Positions 10,877-20,905 of a stretch of 64,000 nucleotides of DNA are shown here, piece by piece (within the stretch, counting starts at the first letter, position 1; each line of letters opens with the position of its first letter). The translations under genes and the position numbers were made by a program. The notes below the pieces were generated by a model. It did no database searches. It had not been told where the DNA came from and worked only from the letters and a program-made list of their open reading frames with translations. Source of the DNA: Aquarana catesbeiana (lineage: Eukaryota > Chordata > Amphibia > Anura > Ranidae); the NCBI RefSeq assembly GCF_042186555.1, contig NC_133328.1:500987106-501051105 (forward strand). Reading direction: 5' to 3'.

Positions 10877-11080
10877 CAAGTTTTAATCCGTTCACACTAT
10901 TAGGTGCTTCTTGCTTTGTCTTTGGTATGTCAAATACCTGGATGCACGCGTGATTAGGGAGATCCAAATGTGTCCCCTGAGATGGTTACAGCACCTGTCA
11001 CCTTTGACGACTACATTGAAGGAGACCCGCATGTTGTCTGATGTTCTAAGTGTGTTTTGACCTTTCTATAACAAGAGAGT

Positions 11081-11299
11081 CATGGGCCAGCACAAAGGTA
11101 TTTAGTAATAAAAGAGACCACACATCATTAATCAATTTAAACATATTTATTAGTTTGGGATTATAAGGCCACGGTGTTATCCATGGGGGGCTAACTTGAA
11201 CATTATAAATTTAAATAAATATAAAGCCATCTTGGCTAAAATACATTTAAACAAAATTAAGCGGTGTCCATCCAGTCAATGCTGGATGACTACTCCCCC
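11081..11299 (-). repeat. Ngaro split repeat A, outer copy (B2 position)
   Basis: Matches 11598-11821 through CATGGGCCAGCACAAAGGTA, TATCCATGGGGGGCTAACTT, AAATATAAAGCCATCTTGG and GACTACTCCCC. A 47-base spacer (11300-11346) separates it from the next repeat. Confidence 0.88.
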
Positions 11300-11346
11300 A
11301 TTTGGACAACATCATGACTTGCTGAATATAGGGAGGGCAGGTGGGC

Positions 11347-11600
11347 GTTGCGGTCTGGTCAAAAACAGTCAGTGAGACCCCAGCTCCAGGTCCTTTTATT
11401 GGCTCCTTCCGCACTGGCTTTCCAGCTGCCAAATTTGACCAATCAGCTGCTGGCCTTACCTACCAATCTCATGGCTCTTGCTGCCCAGGGATACTGCTGC
11501 AACCAATGGCAACCTGTAGAAACAAAACAGGGAAACAGAACTGCAGATTCCCCTTTGAGTTATCCCATGGTGGTCTAGCATATTGCTATGACCTTTCATG
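11347..11600 (-). repeat. Ngaro split repeat B, inner copy (A2 position)
   Basis: About 254 bases closely matching 17716-17969, e.g. GAGACCCCAGCTCCAGGTCC, GCTGGCCTTACCTACCAATC and TGGTCTAGCATATTGCTATG. It abuts the following repeat at GACCTTTCATGGGCCAGC. Confidence 0.9.
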
Positions 11601-11821
11601 GGCCAGCACAAAGGTACATCATTAATCATTAATCAATCATTAATCAATTTAAACATATTTATTTATTTGGAATTATAAGGCCACAGTGTTATCCATGGGG
11701 GGCTAACTTGAACATTATAAATTTAAATTTATAATTTAAATAAATATAAAGCCATCTTGGATAAATACATTTAAACAAAATGAAGTGGTGTCCATCAAGT
11801 CAATGCTGGACGACTACTCCC
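11598..11821 (-). repeat. Ngaro split repeat A, inner copy (B1 position)
   Basis: Second copy of the 11081-11299 repeat. It carries small local expansions (ATTAATC units near 11615-11650, an extra AATTTAAATTTATAATTTAA near 11720) relative to the outer copy. Confidence 0.88.
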
Positions 11822-11829
11822 CACCGGCC

Positions 11830-12449
11830 GAGGCCAGCTGCGGAGCTACTGGCTGAGGCCCCCCCACCACCGTGGCCAACTCAATTCGATTTTGCAAACC
11901 CATATTGAATATGTCCAAGCCTATTATTGATAGATGAACCATATCCTCTCGAAACAAACCTGGCACAAAACCTTCCAAAACCTTCCAATTCGGAGTGGCG
12001 AAAAGATAATCCACCAGACAAAATTAGAAATCTATGAATTGTCCTATTAAGTCGTCTCCTAATCTTATCCAAATAGAATAGATTACCAAAAGGCAACCAC
12101 AAAAGTCCCAGGATCATCTCAGAAAAAGCCAATATGGTGGAAGTGAACTTAAGCTTTATCGCATACAAATCCCTCTTCATTTCACACAATAATTCCCATG
12201 TTCCCATCTTACCTAAATCATTTGCCCCGGCATGAATGACTAAAATTTGGGGGGAAGGCCATATGCTTGACAAATAGCTTAATTGGTTTTTAATACTCCA
12301 CCACCTTCACCCCCTAACACCTGACCATAAAACCATAAATGACTTAGTGTCCAGACCTAAATTGGAGGAGTAGGTCCTAGTTCCATCACGTTCAGCAGCC
12401 CAGAAAACGTAGGCGTGCCCTACTATCCATACAATTGTTTTGGGAAAAT
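11830..12449 (-). pseudogene. SGNH/GDSL hydrolase domain of the Ngaro element
   Basis: Predicted esterase-like domain carried by vertebrate Ngaro elements; role unknown. The block I region reads KTIVWIVGHAYVFWA (12449-12390), where the nucleophilic serine of the usual GHS motif is alanine. Block III is present as VIHAGANDLG (about 12245-12216). Block V is present as LFREDMVHLS (Asp-x-x-His) in another frame near 11950-11921, so at least one frameshift lies near 11990. A stop near 12300 breaks the domain again. It follows the recombinase and precedes repeat A'. It could be mistaken for a host acetylhydrolase gene, but it is embedded in the element on the same strand. Confidence 0.82.
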
Positions 12450-12503
12450 CTGAAAAAGAAAATGACAAAGTTAGCAATAATAAAATATAAATATAATTTA
12501 TAC
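12450..12503 (-). other. Possible 54-base spliceosomal intron
   Basis: On the minus strand the segment begins GTATAAATTATA and ends CATTTTCTTTTTCAG, with GCTAAC as a plausible branch point 30 bases from the start and a pyrimidine-rich tract before AG. It lies between the recombinase tail and hydrolase block I. Length is 18 codons, so splicing would keep the frame that leads into KTIVWIVG. The donor overlaps the putative recombinase tyrosine segment. Inferred only from sequence. Confidence 0.4.
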
Positions 12504-13371
12504 CTGTCACACTCCCATTTCCCTCAATTTCTCTGAGCCAAAGAGTCAGCTGTAGTAGCCACCCCAATCCTAAATGAATGGGAAGAAAAACAAAAACCAA
12601 AAAGGTTTAATCGTTTCAAGCATGAGGCCAGGACAGCTGAAAATTGGTACCTGGTCAGGGAAGACTGTTCTTGATGAATAAAAAATGAACCGTCAGAAAT
12701 AGGCCTGAGTACCATATACCTAGAAACGTGTAGAACCAGACAAATTGCTGTATTGGTAGAACTTGTCAAAGAAAACCACTGACCCTTACCTACTGGCCGA
12801 GACTTAGACCTACAAAGGAAAAGGTTAATGGCCCCTTGATGTAACAAAACATGAGAATTTCGAAGGAAAGAGAAAGACCTCCTATTCATGGCCATAAATT
12901 CCCCAATCCTAAGGGCTCCAAAAAAGGCCACAGAGAAAGCAGCTCTGAAAAGAAGGAGCTCAAACTCCGAAAAACATACTTCTTGTATAATTCTGAGAAG
13001 ATCCAACAACAACGTAACCGAAATGGGGCACCTATTATCATGAGAAGGTTTTGACCTCTTGAAACCTTTAAGAATTTGATTAACTTGAAAGAAAGAAGTT
13101 AGGGATGGTAAACGCGCAAATTTCAGAAAAAATGAGACACCGCTAGAATCTTGCTTACAGACGCTGGGCTGAGGTGTGACTGGATTAGAAAAGATGTAAA
13201 TGCCAAAGAGACAAAAGAGGTCACAATCAACTCATCCAGACCCAAACCTTGACAAAAGGAACACCATCTGGACAACGAAAGCCTATAATCTGACCACGTC
13301 TTCTCTGATACAGAGTTTCTGAGGTTGGAAAGTATCAACTCCGAATTAAGCCCCAGAAGAAGTCTGGGCAA
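12465..13371 (-). pseudogene. Tyrosine recombinase of the Ngaro element
   Basis: Integrates the circular cDNA. The N-terminal helical part is at 13371-13123 (SVSEKTWSDYRLSLSRWCSF). The catalytic part, 13012-12524, has the first Arg region AALS-like FFGALRIGEFMAM and the H-x-x-R box HSFRIGVATT. The C-terminal tail with the likely nucleophile (KWECD then RYKLY, about 12520-12485) follows a TGA and a frame change. Catalytic Arg, His and Arg are present; the tyrosine is off-frame, so this copy would lack it. A frame break near 13100 also separates the two parts. Eukaryotic retrotransposon context on both sides argues against a phage integrase. Confidence 0.9.
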
Positions 13372-13830
13372 GGAGTCCCATGCTGATCCGCTGCTGGAGC
13401 CAATTCCCGAAACTTCTCGAACTGTGAACGAGACAAAGCATCAGCAATGTTATTACGTACACCTGCTATGTGTTCAGCCTTCAACCAAATATTAAAACGC
13501 ATGCAGTGTAAAACAAGAAAGCGTAGTAGCTTAATCACAGGTTTTGATTTAGAGGATAATGCATTAACAGCAAAGAAAACACCTTTGTTATCTGTGTGAA
13601 CCAGGATTGTTTGGTTCATGAAGGCATCTCTCCAAATTACCATAGCAACTATGACCGGGAATAACTCCAGAAAGATGAGATTTTGAAGAACATCCTTCTG
13701 CAACCATTCCTTGTGCCATTTACTAGCACACCAATGACCATTCATAAATGCTCCAAAGCCTGACGACCTGGCTGCATCTGCAAAGAAACCCAGCTGGCTG
13801 TTAGTAATAAATTCTTGCTGCTATACTGTG
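13335..13830 (-). pseudogene. RNase H domain of the Ngaro element
   Basis: Removes RNA from the RNA-DNA hybrid during reverse transcription. The open part at 13745-13335 contains ILVHTDNKGVFFAVN and the ALSRSQ tail seen at the end of DIRS/Ngaro RNase H. The upstream segment FADAARSSGFGAFMNGHW (about 13790-13735) supplies the first conserved aspartate. It follows RT and overlaps the start of the recombinase region, the expected order. A stop near 13830 separates it from the RT frame. Confidence 0.85.
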
Positions 13831-13886
13831 GAACCATTGAAGTTACACAGAAAAGCATCCCAAATCTTTAGGTCTTCTTTAATACC

Positions 13887-14489
13887 CTAGGAGATACGAA
13901 TATGGGAATATGGGTTCTTAAGACCTCTAATGGCCAGGGAAAACCTGCGAGAAAACACTCTAGCCATAGGAATAATTCTTACTGCGAATGTAAAAAGACC
14001 CAGTAATGACTGGGCCTCCTTCAGCAGCACCTTCTTTCTCAACAAAAAAGACGAGATCAACGATCTCATTTTTTGGAGCTCGTGCAATGGCAGTCTGAAC
14101 TTCATAATGGCTGAATTGATAGTAATTCCAAGAAATCCAATAGAAGTAGAGGGAAAGACCGTTTTCTCAGGTGCCAGAGGAATACCAAAGTATTCGCAAA
14201 TAGTGAAAAACATCTGTAAAGATTCTAGACAATCAAAGGAGCCTTCTGGGCCAATAAATAAAAAATCAACCAGATAATGGAGAAAACACCCATGAGGTAA
14301 AATTTCTGATAAAACCCATTGCAAAAATGTAGAGAATGCTTCCAAATAAAAGCAAGACAATGAGAACCCCATGGGTAAACATTTATCAAAGTAAAATTGA
14401 TCCATAAACTGAAAACCTAACGAGTTGAAACCTTGAGGGTGGACTGGGAGTAGACGAAAGGCCGATTTAATATCAGCCTTAGCTAACAT
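13887..14489 (-). pseudogene. Reverse transcriptase, C-terminal part (Ngaro)
   Basis: Starts MLAKADIKSAFRLLPVHP, the palm motif with the first catalytic Asp (ADIKSAF). Then comes GFSLSCFYLEAFSTF (the LPMGFSxS region) and HYLVDFLFIGPEG at the place of the Y-x-D-D box. Here the first Asp of that box is Val (GTT for GAT), so the polymerase should be inactive. FLGITINS and the thumb (KEAQSLLGLFTFAVRIIPM) follow. The ATG at 14489 is internal: the natural frame continues upstream across the LINE insertion to 15730-16265. Confidence 0.92.
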
Positions 14490-14494
14490 GGATC

Positions 14495-15725
14495 ATAGTT
14501 ACATAGTTACATAGTAGGTGAGGTTGAAAAAAGACACAAGTCCATCAAGTCCAACCTATGTGTGTGATTATGTGTCAGTATTACATTACATATCCCTGTA
14601 TATTGCGGTCATTCAGGTGATTATCTAATAGTTTCTTGAAGCTATCAATGCTCCCCGCTGAGACCACCGCCTGTGGAAGGGAATTCCACATCCTTGCCGC
14701 TCTTACAGTAAAGAACCCTCTACGTAGTTTAAGGTTAAACCTCTTTTCCTCTAATTGCAATGAGTGGCCACGAGTATTATTAAACTCTCTTCTGCGAAAA
14801 AGTTTTATCCCTATTGTGGGGTCAGCAGTACAGTATTTGTAAATTGAAATCATATCCCCTCTCAAGCGTCTCTTCTCCAGAGAGAATAAGTTCAGTGCTC
14901 GCAACCTTTCCTCATAACTAAGATCCTCCAGACCCTTTATTAGCTTTGTTGCCCTTCTTTGTACTCGCTCCATTTCCAGTACGTCCCTCCTGAGGACTGG
15001 TGCCCAGAACTGGACAGCATACTCCAGGTGCGGGCGGACCAGAGTCTTGTAGAGCGGGAGAATTATCGTTTTATCTCTGCAGTTGATCCCCCTTTTAATG
15101 CATGCCAATATTCTGTTTGCTTTATTAGCAGCAGCTTGGCATTGCATGCCGTTGCTGAGCCTATCATCCACTAGGACCCCCAAGTCCTTTTCCATCCTAG
15201 ATTCCCCCAGAGGTTCTCCCCCCAGTGTATAGATTGCATTCATATTTTTGACACCCAAATGCATTATTTTACATTTTTCTACATTGAACCTCATTTGCCA
15301 TGTAGTCGCCCACCCCATTAATTTGTTCAGGTCTTTTTGCAAGATTTCCACATCCTGCGGAGAAGTTATTGCCCTGCTTAGCTTAGTATCGTCTGCAAAT
15401 ACAGAGATGGAACTGTTTATCCCATCCTCCAGGTCATTTATGAACAAATTAAATAGGATTGGTCCCAGCACAGAACCCTGGGGGACCCCACTACCCACCC
15501 CTGACCATTCTGAGTACTCCCCATTTATCACCACCCTCTGAACACGCCCTTGTAGCCAGTTTTCAATCCATGTACTCACCCTATGGTCCATGCCAACGCA
15601 CCTTATTTTGTACAGTAAACGTTTATGGGGAACTGTGTCAAATGCTTTTGCAAAATCCAGATACACCACGTCTACGGGCCTTCCTTTATCTAGATGGCAA
15701 CTCACCTCCTCATAGAAGGTTAATA
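14495..15725 (-). mobile_element. 5'-truncated CR1-like LINE inserted in the Ngaro RT
   Basis: The insertion splits the Ngaro RT frame, with GATC on both sides (14491-14494 and 15726-15729) as a short target duplication. The 3' end (low coordinates) finishes in 8-base units TATGTAAC, as in CR1-clade LINEs. The 5' end is truncated inside the RT, the usual result of incomplete reverse transcription. The coding sequence has no stop, so this is a relatively recent insertion and postdates the Ngaro copy. Confidence 0.9.
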
Positions 15726-15726
15726 G
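14581..15726 (-). pseudogene. LINE (CR1-like) reverse transcriptase fragment, open frame
   Basis: An uninterrupted 385-codon frame (14581-15738). The RT motifs appear in order: VYLDFAKAFDTVPHKRLL (first Asp), GSGVPQGSVLGPILFNLFIN, SVFADDTKLSR (catalytic FADD), CKIMHLG, MEKDLGVLVDDRLS. The C-terminal tail has RPHLEYAVQFW, MERVQRRATKLIKG and LFSLEKRRLRGDMI, typical of the CR1/L2/Rex1 group. The endonuclease and finger domains are absent because of 5' truncation. The first few residues, including the ATG at 15738, come from Ngaro sequence, so the open frame is a chance fusion and probably never a translated product. Confidence 0.93.
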
Positions 15727-15729
15727 ATC

Positions 15730-16265
15730 CTTGACCAAAATGCCTTAACATAACCAAGGCTTCATCGAAGATAGAATAACACACTGGGGCTTCAACTTCA
15801 GAGACTTCATCGTTTAAAGACGAGTCTAGGGGATAAGAAAGGTGGTGTATCATACGATAGCAGCCACTTTCTTTCTTTCTTAGTCACTATTCCTAGCGGC
15901 GAAAGCCGAAAATCCTGAAATGGAGGAACAGAAAAGGGGCCTGCAATTCTACCATCCGCCAGTTGTTTGGAGATTTTATCCTGAACCACAGAAGAATGTA
16001 TATGGGCAGATTTCAAATTTTGGACTATAGCACAGTCCTTTCCTTTAAACGAAGGGACCAAAAAATCGTCCCTGAAACCTTCAATTAGTAGAGCCGCCAT
16101 CCTGCAATCGGGATAGTGCTCTAACCATGGGAACATTCTTGTTAGGTTAACTGGAGTCAGTGCCTTTCCCATGAGCGTCCCTGGGAAATGGCTGAAAAGA
16201 GGTCGCGGCAGATTTACGAAAACACCTACTGGCCGCATGGCTCCCATTACAGTAGGAGCACTCAT
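15730..16265 (-). pseudogene. Reverse transcriptase, N-terminal part (Ngaro)
   Basis: Contains VVQDKISKQLADGRIAGPF and SPLGIVTKKERK, the region before RT motif 1 in DIRS/Ngaro polymerases. A frame change near 15860 is followed by sequence that continues to the LINE breakpoint. Together with 13887-14489 it makes one RT domain. It overlaps the end of the Gag-like frame at 16147-16265. Confidence 0.85.
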
Positions 16266-16941
16266 ACTTGTACCTACAATTTGTTAGGAATTTGCATTGC
16301 CCTTCATTGAAGGCAAAGCAAAAACCTTTACGGAATGTAGTTTGCGGATTAGATGCTAACCTAGGGGTGAACTGAGGTCTCGATGGTAACATGAGATTTA
16401 ACCACAAACCCACGTCCTTTGACCCCCAGTGAAATGAGGGGTGTACTGCTAGTTTTTGGCATAAATTCGCATCATATGTGTACCATGCAGAACCTCCAAA
16501 ATGGCGAAAGGCTTCAGCAATTATATCCAAATGCTGGAATAAACCTGAACATTTCCCAGGGAAGCGTTCGTCCATGACTGCTGCATAAATGCAGAAAGCC
16601 TGTAACCAATTCTGAAAGGTTTTTGGAATAGCCCTTCTCCTATCTTCCTCGGACATATCCCCTGACTGCTTGTCTGTTTTAGACAGAAAATCCTTAGAAG
16701 CTGGTAACAATGATAATATATCAAGGAATTCACCCCTCCAAATCTTATCTTTTACTGTCTTAGGCAAATGAAAGCCTAATGGTGATAATACACATGGCAG
16801 GGGCTCTTTAAAAGAGGATTCCCCGACCGTTAAATCTGAGGGTCTGAGAGGCAAAGGAGGGTTAACCAGCAGTGGAGGGTTAATAACCTTAGAGCGGGAT
16901 AAATTTTCTCTATCTTCATCCTGCAAAGCGGGTTCACTCAA
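16147..16941 (-). pseudogene. Gag-like protein of the Ngaro element, C-terminal frame
   Basis: A 264-codon frame. The N-terminal half has no strong motif. Residues ~90-200 (QNWLQAFCIYAAVM through ASAWYTYDANLCQ-like sequence) resemble the capsid-like part of DIRS/Ngaro ORF1. The C-terminus has CFAFNEGQCKF, NCRYKYECSYC and GSHAASRCF, a Cys/His-rich zinc-binding cluster for RNA binding. It overlaps the following RT frame by ~120 bases in another frame, as often seen between Gag and Pol. The true start is probably upstream at 17131-17731. Confidence 0.82.
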
Positions 16942-17131
16942 AATGAAAAAAATTCACTTGTCAAATGGAGCCAACATCACCCATATAATCTGGGAATTGC
17001 ATATTATCCATAGCACCATATGAATGTGCCCCTGTATGTATTTTATCAGTGTCATTATACATCATATTACCAGCACCAGTGACCTGTGCCCTCTGGCATT
17101 CTGCAAAAGCAGCACCACGCATCTGTATATT

Positions 17132-17731
17132 TTAATCTGCACCAAGAACTTGTGCCCCTGAGAATTCACTAATACCTATTCTTTTTGGTTGTAAAACATT
17201 CCCTGCACCAGAGACCTGTGCTCTTTGTGTTTTAATAATATTATTAGCACCACTAGCATGTACCCCTTTAAATTGTTTTAACACATTTGATAAAGAATCA
17301 ACCAAGTATGAAATTTCAGAAACCTGAGAAACCATACATTTCTCACCATCAGTGACAGTTGCTAACTGCTCACTCGCCGCCTCAGATGAAGGCTGAGTAG
17401 CGCTGCTCTTCCTCAGACGAGGTGCACTCTGTATTACCACACCGTCGGCTCTCTCCCCACTTGACAGACGAGGAGAAGCAGCTGTTCTCTGACGCTTTTT
17501 CTTTCTTCCCGGCTGTTGTCTCATTCTGCCCCTGACCGGGGCCGTTCCTTCCTCCGTCCCAGGGGGCGTGAATACAGGTGGAGCCGAGCTGCTCTCCTCC
17601 TCCAGGCACTGCATTAGCCACTCCTCACCGCCATTACTCTCCACCTTCTCTAACAGATGGCATAGGAGAGCCTCGCGACTGCATGGAGAAAGGCGCTTCA
17701 TGCTGCAGGTGCTCCGTTGTGGTCTGGTCAA
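17132..17731 (-). pseudogene. Gag-like protein of the Ngaro element, N-terminal frame
   Basis: A 199-codon frame starting just inside repeat B'. It is hydrophilic and low in complexity, with a basic stretch (RKKKRQR near residue 77) and imperfect repeats of a QVSGAGN/VHASGANN type near the C-terminus. It ends at a stop about 190 bases before the next Gag frame. No domain recognised; assigned to Gag by position only. Confidence 0.6.
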
Positions 17732-17969
17732 AAATGGTCAGTGAGACCCCAGCTCCAGGTCCTTTTATTGGCTCCCTCCACGCTGGCTTACCAACCGCCA
17801 AATTTTACCAATCTGCTGCTGGCCTTACCTACCAATCCCATGGCTGTTGCTGCCCAGGGAAGGGAGCAGCAACCAATGGCAACCTGTAGAAATAAAACAG
17901 GGAAAGAGAACTGCAGATTCTCCTTTGAGCTATCCCATGGTGGTCTAGCATATTGCTATGACCTTTCAT
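17716..17969 (-). repeat. Ngaro split repeat B, 5' copy (A1 position)
   Basis: Close match to 11347-11600. It marks the 5' end of the element on the minus strand; similarity ends at GACCTTTCAT (17960-17969). Confidence 0.9.
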
Positions 17970-18324
17970 ATTGATCTGCTAAGCCTATATGGTGTTACCC
18001 AGTGAAGGAATTTAAACAACCTTTTGAATTTTTTTCTCGAGAGTGGATGTGGTTACCACTTTTTCTGCTGTATATACTACTATATTGCACATTTTCTATA
18101 TATATTTTTTGGGACTAAACTTCATTTCACTTGTGGACTTTTTAATTACAGATTTTTCTTTTATTTTCTGCACTTTTCTTGTTTGGGAGCACAAAGTTTT
18201 TTGTATTATTTTGTATCATTATGTTTATATGACAAAATATGTTTGCAGCTTTTTCCCTTTAATATCATTATTGTTTCCACCCAAGCGCAACTTACACTTT
18301 TTATTTATACATTACCAGTAGGGA
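17970..18324. other. No gene recognised (T-rich)
   Basis: T-rich sequence giving hydrophobic chance frames. No motif supports a protein. Confidence 0.45.
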
Positions 18325-19500
18325 TGAGCTTCGAGTTCAAGTCGAACTCATGTTCGACTCGAACATCGGCTGTTCGCCAGTTCGCCGTACAGCGAACAAT
18401 TTGGGGTGTTCGCGGCAAATTCGAAAGCCGTGGAATACCCTTTAAAAGTCTACGGGAGAAATCAAAAGTGCTAATTTTAAAGGCTTATATGCATGGTATT
18501 GTCATAAAAAGTGTTTGGCGACCTGGGTCCTGCCCCAGTGGAACTTGTATCAATGCAAAAAAAAGTTTTAAAAACGGCTGTTTTTTCGGGAGCAGTGATT
18601 TTAATAATGCTTAAAGTCAAACAATAAAAGTGTAATATTCCTTTAAATTTCGTACCTGGGGGCTGTCTATAGTATGCCTGTAAAGGGGCGCATGTTTCCC
18701 GTGTTTAGAACAGTCTGACAGCAAAATGACATTTCAAAGGAAAAAAAGTCATTTAAAACTACTTGTGGCTATTAATGAATTGCCGGTCCGACAATAAAAG
18801 TTCATTGATAAAAACTGCATGGGATTTCCCCACAGGGGAACCCCAAACCAAAATATAAAAAAAAACTGGCATGGGGGTCCCCCTAAATTCCATACCAGGC
18901 CCTTCAGGTTTGGTATGGATATTAAGGGGAACCCTGCGCCAAAAATTTAAAAAAAAAAAAAAGTGGGGATCCCCCTCAAAATTCATACCGTCTGGTATGG
19001 ATTTTAAGGGGAACCCCGCTACAAAATTTAAAAAAAATTGGCATGGGGTCCCCCCAAAAATCCATACCAGACCCTTATCCGAGCACGCAACCTGGCAGGC
19101 CGCAGGAAAAGAGGGGGGATGAGAGAGCGCCCCCCCTCCTGAACCATACCAGGCCACATGCCCTCAACATTGGGAGGGTGCTTTGGGGTAGCCCACCAAA
19201 GCACCTTGTCCCCATGTTGATGAGGATAAGGGCCTCATCCCCACAACCCTTGGCCGGTGGTTGTGGGGGTCTGCGGGAGGGGGGCTTATCGGAATCGGAA
19301 AGCCCTCTTTAACAAGGGGACCCCCAGATCCTGGCCCCCCTGTGTGAAATGGTAAGGAGGTACAAAAGTACCCCTACCATTTCACAAAAAAACTGTCAAA
19401 AATGTTAAAAATGGCAAGAGACAGTTTTTGACAATTCCTTTATTTAAAGTCTTCTTTTTTCCATCTTCTATCTTTTTTCTTCTATCTTCCTTCGATGCCT
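18325..19500 (+). repeat. GC-rich frog repeat family A, copy 2
   Basis: The longest copy. It opens with palindrome-rich TTCGAGTTCAAGTCGAACTC and GTTCGACTCGAACAT. Then come several units built on ATCCATACC..GGTATGGAT hairpins separated by A-runs (18850-19075), the CCTGGCAGGCCGCAGGAAAA block, the GGTGCTTTGGGG / CCAAAGCACC hairpin and TACCATTTCACA near 19375. Opposite orientation to copy 1. No coding content. Confidence 0.75.
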
Positions 19501-19775
19501 TTTAACTTCACAGACCACCTAACAAGAGAAAAGGAGAGATGGTTTAATATTTCCTGAACAAAAATATCAGTTGACTCTTTTGCACCCCTCCCCTTATGGT
19601 TATCTTGCTGAATTTAGTCACAAATGGCCAGAGGAGGACAGAAATGGGAAACAAATTAGGAGAATGGTTATCGCAGCTTATTTTGAGAATTGAGGCTCTC
19701 CCTCTAACATGGTTGTCCTGCGTTCACGTGCCATTTTAGTAAATACAGCCCAGAGCACTGCAATACCTACTCACT

Positions 19776-19939
19776 GGGGTTGATTTACTAAAACTGTAGA
19801 GTGCAACCTGTATAAAAACCAATCAGCTTCCAGGTTTTTTTATCAAAGCTTAATTAAACAAGCTGAAGTTAGAAGCTGATTGACTAAAATGCACAGGCCC
19901 ACCAGATTTTGCACTCTCTAGTTTTAGTAAATCAACCCC
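19776..19939. mobile_element. 164 bp foldback MITE
   Basis: Ends GGGGTTGATTTACTAAAACT and, inverted at the right, GGGGTTGATTTACTAAAACT, followed by AGAGTGCAA on both sides. A second pair inside is AATCAGCTTC versus GAAGCTGATT. No clear target duplication. Confidence 0.85.
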
Positions 19940-20049
19940 TATGTGAGATTGCTACAGTTGTACAGAATGCTTATTATAATAAGCATACAACATTTTGGAC
20001 ACAATAGCAAAGAACAAGCAAGGTTTCAAAAGTGCATAGGTGAAGAAGG

Positions 20050-20454
20050 CAAAGTGGAATTTTAGTCAAATCCTAACTATAGTTAAACCTGCTCCCATTC
20101 TAAGCTCTATTCCAACTACCCTGCAGAGGAAAGATGCCTATACCCTCCTAGGCTGAGCACGCTTCATTCTGGTCACATGATTGACTCAAAGTGCCAACTT
20201 CAGTTTAGAGGAGGAACAGCCGACAATGGATGCCCAATAGTAAGCCTGTAACATCATCACCCAGGCTCTACAGCCATTGTTGGTGATCTCTTCTCTTTGC
20301 TGAAGCTGGCCGCTGGAGAGATCTTGTGACCGGACCAGAGCACCCACAGCATAGGTAACTATAGACATCTTTCCTTTACAGGGAAGGTAGAATAGGCTTA
20401 GAATGGGAGTGGACGCAGGTTTAAGTATAGTTAGGAAAAGCCTGGACTTCCACT
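20050..20454. mobile_element. ~405 bp foldback MITE
   Basis: The left block CCTAACTATAGTTAAACCTG plus CTCCCATTCTAAGC is the inverse of the right block GCTTAGAATGGGAG / CAGGTTTAAGTATAGTTAGG. Outer ends AAGTGG and CCACTT face each other, and TTAA follows at the right (20455-20458). No coding content. Confidence 0.7.
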
Positions 20455-20514
20455 TTAAAGCGGAACTCCAGGTTAAATAAATATTGTGTGAATACAAAAG
20501 CTATATGTATTCTT

Positions 20515-20640
20515 ACTTAAAGTGTATGTCCACTTTTGCAGCCGAATTGGAATAACAACTACTTTCTATTTGTTACATGTCCCCATTCACAAAGCATAAC
20601 TTAATAATATTTCAGTTACCTTTTTTAGATGCTTTATTCT
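20515..20640 (+). repeat. Dispersed repeat, copy a
   Basis: TTAAAGTGTATGTCCACTTT, GCAGCCGAATTG and CCCATTCACAAAGCATA have counterparts in the same order at 47815-47910 (TAAAGTGTATTTCCACATTT, GCAGCCAAATTG, CCTATTCACATAGCATA). Confidence 0.75.
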
Positions 20641-20859
20641 GGACTAACCAGCAAGGAAAAATCCTAGGTAGTTCTTTTTGTTTAGGATATGTAGAGGCTG
20701 GACTTTTTGCACTGTATGTTAATAAGTACAGACTTGGGACATGCTCACTCTGTTTTTCTTTTTCGAACACTGTTCATATAAACTTACAGTCAGCCATGAC
20801 ACCTCCTTCTGAGAAACATGTAAAAGTTAAGAAATATTAGAAAATAAAAAATGTATACA

Positions 20860-20904
<45 letters not shown>
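20860..20904. repeat. (TA)n microsatellite
   Basis: About 22 uninterrupted TA units. Confidence 0.98.

Positions 20905-20905
<1 letters not shown>

Larger units (their letters stand above)
11081..17969 (-). mobile_element. Ngaro-like (DIRS order) tyrosine-recombinase retrotransposon
   Basis: About 6.9 kb including a 1.2 kb LINE insertion. In minus-strand order: repeat B', Gag-like frames with a zinc-knuckle-like segment, reverse transcriptase, RNase H, tyrosine recombinase, SGNH hydrolase, then repeats A', B and A. This is the A1-internal-B1-A2-B2 split direct repeat plan of Ngaro/PAT-type elements, which integrate through a circular intermediate with a recombinase instead of a DDE integrase. 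A hydrolase downstream of the recombinase is known from vertebrate Ngaro elements (family knowledge). The copy is dead: stops, frameshifts and changed catalytic residues in RT and hydrolase. Terminal repeats remain highly similar, so it is not ancient. Confidence 0.93.

Noticed and set aside
11830..12449. Host GDSL/SGNH esterase gene
   Set aside because: Lies inside the Ngaro element, same strand, frameshifted and without the catalytic Ser.
12465..13371. Phage-type or bacterial integrase
   Set aside because: Flanked by RNase H and RT on the same strand within split direct repeats; it is the Ngaro recombinase.
18024..18614. 196-codon hydrophobic protein
   Set aside because: T-rich sequence gives Phe/Leu/Tyr-rich chance frames; it runs into family A repeat.
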